In this document: positions 7,008 through 10,877 of the stretch, in pieces
How the letters are laid out: the number at the start of each line of letters is the position of its first letter
Position numbering within the stretch: the stretch's first letter is position 1
Source of the DNA: SZUA-287 sp036397975
GTDB lineage: Bacteria; Bacteroidota; Ignavibacteria; UBA10030; UBA6906
DNA length: 10,877 nucleotides
NCBI GenBank assembly: GCA_036397975.1
Contig: DASWHW010000226.1
Coordinates: 1-10,877 of the forward strand
Direction: 5' to 3'
Notes under the pieces: generated by a model
Databases searched by the model: none
Told to the model about the DNA's origin: nothing
The model's input: only the letters and a program-made list of their open reading frames with translations
Made by a program: the position numbers and the translations under genes

Positions 7008-9140
7008 ATGTATCAAAGAATTTCCGTCTTTTTGCTCGCGGCGCTGATCTGCTGTACCATCACGCCGGCATCTGCTCAATTGTTCTGGGACCAGGCGGGA
7101 TCGTTTTCTGGTTCGACTTACATTGTGGTCCCGAACTCTACTGCGCTTAATATTACAGGAAGTTTTACAATTGAGTGCTGGTTGAATACTCCCGCCAATG
7201 CCTTAGGTACACTTGTCCAAAAAAGAGCTGGGAGCGCATCAGAAGGCTATACGCTCTACATTAATGCCGGCGGTCAATTGGCTATTCGAACAAATGTCTC
7301 CACTCGATTAACCGGCACAGGATCCGTGCCCGTGAATACGTGGACTCACGTCGCCGGTACGTATAATGCTTCGACCGGTGTTTTCACCACGTACATAAAT
7401 GGAGCGACAGACAATACCGCTACGGTGTCCTCTGCCGAACCAGCTGCCAGCATGGATTCGCTTCGGATCGGCAACGGATTCAATGGAGGATATGCGGGGA
7501 TGATGGACAATGTGCGCGTTTGGAACCGGGCACTCACGCAGACCGAAATTTCGCGCTACATGCGAACCGCCCTCGGAGCAAACACCGGGATCTATAGCGG
7601 GCTTGTCTACTCATTGACATTCGAGGATAACGACAACAGTGGCAACCCGTTTCTCCTCTGGAATTGGGCGACGGGTACGCTCAGTGGCGTGAATAGAGGA
7701 GTAACACAAGTCAATCGAAGCAACCGTCCGTCAAACACAATCAACTTAAATGAATCGGTCTTTTTCGATGGCGCAGGGGATTACCTGTCTGTGCCGAATG
7801 AATCGAGACTTAGCACAACCGGCGCGATGACCGTGGAAGCATGGGTTTATCCCATTGCTGCGGGAAATGGAGGCACGCAGGTCATACTCAGTAAGGGTAC
7901 CAACTATTCGCTTTCCTTGACATTAAGCGGCCAGGTAACTTTCCAAACGGGTGGAATCACCACAACATCGGATTCGATCCCCGGAGGTCGCTGGACGCAT
8001 GTTGCCGCGGTTCTGCAAGGGGACAATAGTAAGTTCATTTATTTTAACGGTGTGCAACAGACCAATACGGTCAGCACTGTTGGTGCGACGAATACAAACC
8101 CGCTCTATATTGGTTCCTCAAATGGGTCCACAAACTTCTTCAATGGTTACATAGATGAAGTGCGGGTTACGAGTTCTGCGAGAACACCAGAGCAAATCCG
8201 ACAATTTATGTACAAATCCATGGACCTTTCAAATTCCATTGGTTCACTGGTTGCATTTAATTTTGACGGACTTGCCACAGAGAATATTTCAGAAGGGGCG
8301 AGGGCAACATTCAACGGCGATGCGAGGTTCAGTCACCCAGGCACGATCAGTAACCAACCGGTCTCTCCAATGACCAGAGCGGATGCGCAAAACTTTCCCA
8401 ATGGTTTTTGGATGAAGACATCTGACCGTCGAATTCCAGCCGTTGGTACTTCCGGGCTCATGGTACCAGACAGCGTATTCGTGAACCAAAACGTAACGAT
8501 AACGGATGTTAACCTCTTTGTGGCGATCAATCACACATATGATGGTGACATTGACGCTTATCTCGTTGCTCCCAATGGCGATTCCGTAGAAATCTGCACC
8601 GACATTTTCCAGGTTGGGCAGGACGATAACCTCATCGCTCTCTTTGACGACCAGGCGGACAGCGCTTTGGTAACCAACCGCTATGTGGATATCGGCCCAA
8701 TTGTGCGTCCCGAAAGTCCCATGAACAGCGTTTTTAGTGGCACCAATGCTCTTGGTTACTGGCAGCTTCATGTGAACGATGATGTGGGTGGCGATTTCGG
8801 TTGGCTCAACGCATGGGGAGTGCAAATCAATAACAGTGTTCTAGTGGGCGTGGACGATCCAGTAGCAACGTTGCCGGAAACGTATGAGCTTTTCCAGAAC
8901 TACCCCAACCCATTCAACCCATCGACTACAATCAGGTATTCCATACCAATAAAACAACGCGTCTCTCTGACCGTGTATGATATTCTCGGCAGACTGGTTG
9001 CAACGCTTGTCAATGAAGAGGTTGATGGTGGAACCCATCTGGTGAACTTCAATGCTGCTTCGCTCTCTTCAGGAACATACTTCTACCGGCTCCAGACGGA
9101 GAACTTTGCACAAACGAAGAAGTTGATGATTTTGAAGTAA
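7008..9140 (+). CDS. Secreted LamG-LamG-P-domain protein with T9SS sorting domain
   Basis: A 710-residue exported protein. The Sec signal peptide is MYQRISVFLLAALICC with probable cleavage after ASA (residue 23). Two LamG/concanavalin-like jelly-roll domains follow (about 32-186 and 249-402), each with the signature pattern of a (Y)LSVPN-like strand, (T)VEAWV or (T)IECWL, WTHVAG or WTHVAAV, and YAGMMDNVRVWNRALTQTEI or FNGYIDEVRVTSSARTPEQI. Residues about 462-609 match the proprotein-convertase P-domain (YDGDIDAYLVAPNGD, GYWQLHVNDD, GDFGWLNAWGVQI), here without any protease domain. Residues 625-710 are a T9SS type A sorting domain (FQNYPNPFNPSTT, VYDILGRLVATLV, SSGTYFYRL, KKLMILK). The protein should cross the outer membrane by the T9SS, lose its tail and become surface-attached or released. 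A glycan-binding or adhesive role is likely from the domains; no catalytic residues are evident. It has its own promoter and terminator. Confidence 0.93.
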   Translation: MYQRISVFLLAALICCTITPASAQLFWDQAGSFSGSTYIVVPNSTALNITGSFTIECWLNTPANALGTLVQKRAGSASEGYTLYINAGGQLAIRTNVSTRLTGTGSVPVNTWTHVAGTYNASTGVFTTYINGATDNTATVSSAEPAASMDSLRIGNGFNGGYAGMMDNVRVWNRALTQTEISRYMRTALGANTGIYSGLVYSLTFEDNDNSGNPFLLWNWATGTLSGVNRGVTQVNRSNRPSNTINLNESVFFDGAGDYLSVPNESRLSTTGAMTVEAWVYPIAAGNGGTQVILSKGTNYSLSLTLSGQVTFQTGGITTTSDSIPGGRWTHVAAVLQGDNSKFIYFNGVQQTNTVSTVGATNTNPLYIGSSNGSTNFFNGYIDEVRVTSSARTPEQIRQFMYKSMDLSNSIGSLVAFNFDGLATENISEGARATFNGDARFSHPGTISNQPVSPMTRADAQNFPNGFWMKTSDRRIPAVGTSGLMVPDSVFVNQNVTITDVNLFVAINHTYDGDIDAYLVAPNGDSVEICTDIFQVGQDDNLIALFDDQADSALVTNRYVDIGPIVRPESPMNSVFSGTNALGYWQLHVNDDVGGDFGWLNAWGVQINNSVLVGVDDPVATLPETYELFQNYPNPFNPSTTIRYSIPIKQRVSLTVYDILGRLVATLVNEEVDGGTHLVNFNAASLSSGTYFYRLQTENFAQTKKLMILK

Positions 9141-9166
9141 CCTTTATGACACAATAGAATGCAAAT

Positions 9167-9188
9167 GAGCCGCGCCCATGCGCGGCTC
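9167..9188 (+). terminator. Hairpin after the LamG/T9SS gene
   Basis: A perfect 9-bp stem, GAGCCGCGC (9167-9175) with GCGCGGCTC (9180-9188), and a CCAT loop, 27 nt after the stop codon. The following GTTGCTTTCC is a poor U-tract, so termination may be partial and allow read-through into the second GT9 gene. Confidence 0.65.
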
Positions 9189-9201
9189 GTTGCTTTCCGG
9201 C

Positions 9202-10239
9202 ATGCTTGAACAACACAATAATCCCATAAACAGTCCTTTCGAGAGTATCTTCATCAACAGAATTGCCATCATCCGCATCGGTAAGATCGGAGATATGATC
9301 GTCTCTCACTTTGCCATTCGCAAGATCCGCTCTGCGTTTCCCGGTGCCCGCATCCTTCTTGTCACCCTGCCAAGAAACAAAGAGCTTCTTCAATACTCCA
9401 ATGACGTTGACGAGGTTCGCTTTTTTCGTAAGGGAGCGGACATTATTCCTCTCCTGATCAAACTGAGATTGTTCTCACCTGATCTCCTGATCGATTTCAA
9501 CGACAATCCCAGCAGGACGAGCGACCTATTCGCCCGCTTCGGTGGGGCCCGGAAAAGTGTTGGATTTTCTTTTGGCGACGATCAAGGCTACTATGACATC
9601 CGCATACCCTGTCCTTCAAGAGAAACGACACATGTAATGGAGAGAATGAGAAAGATCCCCGAAGCTCTGGGATTAGAAATTCAAGATGGAGAAGTGGATA
9701 CTTCCCTGGAGGTAGGGAAGAATGAATCTGACGATGTAAAAGATGAGTTTACGAAAGTGAACCCCGAGGGGAAACCTATCATTGCAATCAACCTGAGCGC
9801 TGGAAATCGTAATCGCTACTGGCAACAATCGAAGTGGATGGAATTATTACATCTGTTTGAGAGCGATCCGATGAAAGCGGTCGTAGTCCTCCTCAGCGCA
9901 CCCGATGAAACCTATCTTGCAGATGACATCATCTCATCCACGGGATTCTCGTGGCTCCATCGACAACTCGATCTTCGCTTTCACCACTTTGCCTCAACCA
10001 TTGCCCAATCTTCGCTCCTTATTTCCCCCGACACCTCCTCTATTCATATCGCGGATGCCTTCCGGGTTCCAGTCATCGGACTCTATCCTCAAGTGCAATG
10101 GAACGCGGTGAGCTGGCGTCCGTATCGGACAGAATGCGAGATCGTCATGCCGGAAGCCGGATTTATTGCGGAGATATCCGTCGAAGAAGTGTGGCACGCG
10201 TTCTTGCGCTTGCGGCGAAGAGTACGATCACTGGCCTGA
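9202..10239 (+). CDS. Glycosyltransferase family 9 protein
   Basis: A 345-residue GT9-superfamily protein, probably involved in cell-surface glycan or LPS-core assembly on the cytoplasmic side. The N-terminal motif RIAIIRIGKIGDMIVS is at residues 20-35, an acidic DLLIDFNDNPSR at 94-105, NLSAGNRNRYWQQSKWMELL (197-216) corresponds to the nucleotide-binding entry, and the diagnostic LLISPDTSSIHIADAFRVPV followed by IGLYP is at 272-296. It lacks the C-terminal cysteine cluster of the GT9 protein at 720-1760 and has the P in place of the G in the D-S/T-G motif region (SPDTSS rather than NDSGP), so the two are distant relatives, not recent duplicates. I chose ATG 9202: the earlier in-frame ATG at 9178 lies inside the loop of the terminator hairpin. 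Neither has a good Shine-Dalgarno. The stop codon lies within the last 12 bp of the converging TPR gene. Confidence 0.87.
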   Translation: MLEQHNNPINSPFESIFINRIAIIRIGKIGDMIVSHFAIRKIRSAFPGARILLVTLPRNKELLQYSNDVDEVRFFRKGADIIPLLIKLRLFSPDLLIDFNDNPSRTSDLFARFGGARKSVGFSFGDDQGYYDIRIPCPSRETTHVMERMRKIPEALGLEIQDGEVDTSLEVGKNESDDVKDEFTKVNPEGKPIIAINLSAGNRNRYWQQSKWMELLHLFESDPMKAVVVLLSAPDETYLADDIISSTGFSWLHRQLDLRFHHFASTIAQSSLLISPDTSSIHIADAFRVPVIGLYPQVQWNAVSWRPYRTECEIVMPEAGFIAEISVEEVWHAFLRLRRRVRSLA

Positions 10240-10877
10240 TCGTCGATCCATCCAGTCACACCGCTCCGCCCAATCTTTGATGACATATTCGGAGTAGGGA
10301 GAATCCAGATAATTCAGGGACTGCCAGAAGGCGATCTTCGCTTTTTGAAATTGCCGAAGATAGAAAAGTGATTCCCCGACAGAACGATGACGAAGCGACT
10401 CAAGATACGCATCGGAGAGAGGTTTAGGCGTTTCCTGAAACGCGGACAACGCGTCTTGATAGCGTTTTGCCCGTAACAATATTTTTCCCCGTAAATATTG
10501 AGTAAGCCAATTATTCGATAGGGCACGGTCAAGCAACTCCGCTTTCACGGAGTCCGCACCTGCGGAGATAAAATAGGTCAGGTAAAATTCACCCGCCGCA
10601 GAATCACTCAACCCAGCCAACCGCGCGGACGCGGCTTCGGTAAGACCCACAGAAACATCGGAGCACCGAACGCGCTCGTAAAGGTAACGGGCCTTGCCTC
10701 TGTCGCCGCTTGCCCAAAATGCATCTCCGACTGTCGCAAAGAGTGGGAGAAACCGGGCCGGGCGTTCATCCTGCATAATAATAGAATCAAAGGCGCTGGT
10801 GACAAGACCGTATTCCCCGAGTCGAAGCGACGAAGTCATGTAGCCGGCAAGCGAATTGTACCCGCCGCTGCTCTCGT
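10228..10877 (-). CDS. TPR-type repeat protein, C-terminal part, truncated by window edge
   Basis: The frame is open from the right edge to the TGA at 10228-10230, giving 215 visible residues. An internal ATG at 10837-10839 exists, but the upstream codons (ESSGGYNSLAGY) continue the helical pattern, so the true start is probably outside the window. Helix-pair repeats of TPR character are visible: FATVGDAFWASGDRGKARYL, QYLRGKILLRAKRYQDALSA and SVGESLFYLRQFQKAKIAFW. Such arrays mediate protein-protein contacts, and no enzymatic domain is present in this part. Cellular location and partner are unknown. It converges with the GT9 gene and overlaps its last codons by 12 bp; no terminator hairpin lies between them. 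Confidence 0.75.
   Translation of the reverse strand, partial: ESSGGYNSLAGYMTSSLRLGEYGLVTSAFDSIIMQDERPARFLPLFATVGDAFWASGDRGKARYLYERVRCSDVSVGLTEAASARLAGLSDSAAGEFYLTYFISAGADSVKAELLDRALSNNWLTQYLRGKILLRAKRYQDALSAFQETPKPLSDAYLESLRHRSVGESLFYLRQFQKAKIAFWQSLNYLDSPYSEYVIKDWAERCDWMDRRSGQ

Noticed and set aside
8289..8825. 178-codon minus-strand frame
   Set aside because: It is antisense to the P-domain of the secreted protein and shows no protein motif.
9049..9393. 114-codon minus-strand frame across the adhesin end and GT9 start
   Set aside because: It runs through the terminator hairpin and two well-supported genes; no motif or ribosome site.

Overview
The window looks like chromosomal DNA from a bacterium of the FCB superphylum, most likely an Ignavibacteria/Kapabacteria-like or related Bacteroidota lineage. 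The best evidence is the C-terminal domain of the protein at 7008-9140. It carries an NYPNPFNPSTTI motif, a VYDILGR strand and an SSGTYFYRL ending, which is the classic type IX secretion (T9SS, type A) sorting domain. Supporting evidence is an SPII lipoprotein with a charged stretch after its cysteine, two GT9 sugar transferases, good Shine-Dalgarno sequences and moderate GC. The species cannot be named from the sequence.

Layout. (1) 1-530, minus: N-terminal part of enolase, running off the left edge. (2) 531-719: divergent intergenic region. (3) 720-1760, plus: GT9 (heptosyltransferase-like) transferase with a C-terminal four-cysteine cluster. (4) 1783-1815: strong hairpin shared by two converging genes, with its U-tract serving the minus-strand gene. 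(5) 1837-3342, minus: 501-residue lipoprotein built from repeated beta-sandwich-like modules. (6) 3343-3497: divergent control region. (7) 3498-4064, plus: ECF sigma factor of the TIGR02999/PF07638 type, followed at 4120-6903 by a transmembrane Ser/Thr kinase with a long TPR tail. (8) 6940-6968: good sigma-70-like promoter. (9) 7008-9140, plus: secreted LamG-LamG-P-domain protein with T9SS tail, ending in a hairpin at 9167-9188. (10) 9202-10239, plus: second GT9 transferase, overlapping tail to tail by 12 bp with (11) a TPR-type protein on the minus strand that runs off the right edge.

How the genes may work together. The centre of interest is the lipoprotein / sigma factor / kinase-TPR / T9SS adhesin block. 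In the sigma factor, the acidic DAED motif of region 2.2 is replaced by NTTA, with threonines at 53 and 54. In known kinase-coupled ECF pairs, threonine phosphorylation in this region supplies the missing negative charge and activates the sigma factor. A plausible but unproven model is that the TPR part of the kinase senses an envelope signal, the kinase phosphorylates the sigma factor, and the sigma factor controls surface or secreted proteins, possibly including its two neighbours. The GT9 enzymes suggest cell-surface glycan synthesis in the surroundings, but they are not otherwise tied to the sigma/kinase pair.

No RNA genes, CRISPR arrays, insertion sequences or phage genes were seen. No gene-free stretch exceeds 300 bases.
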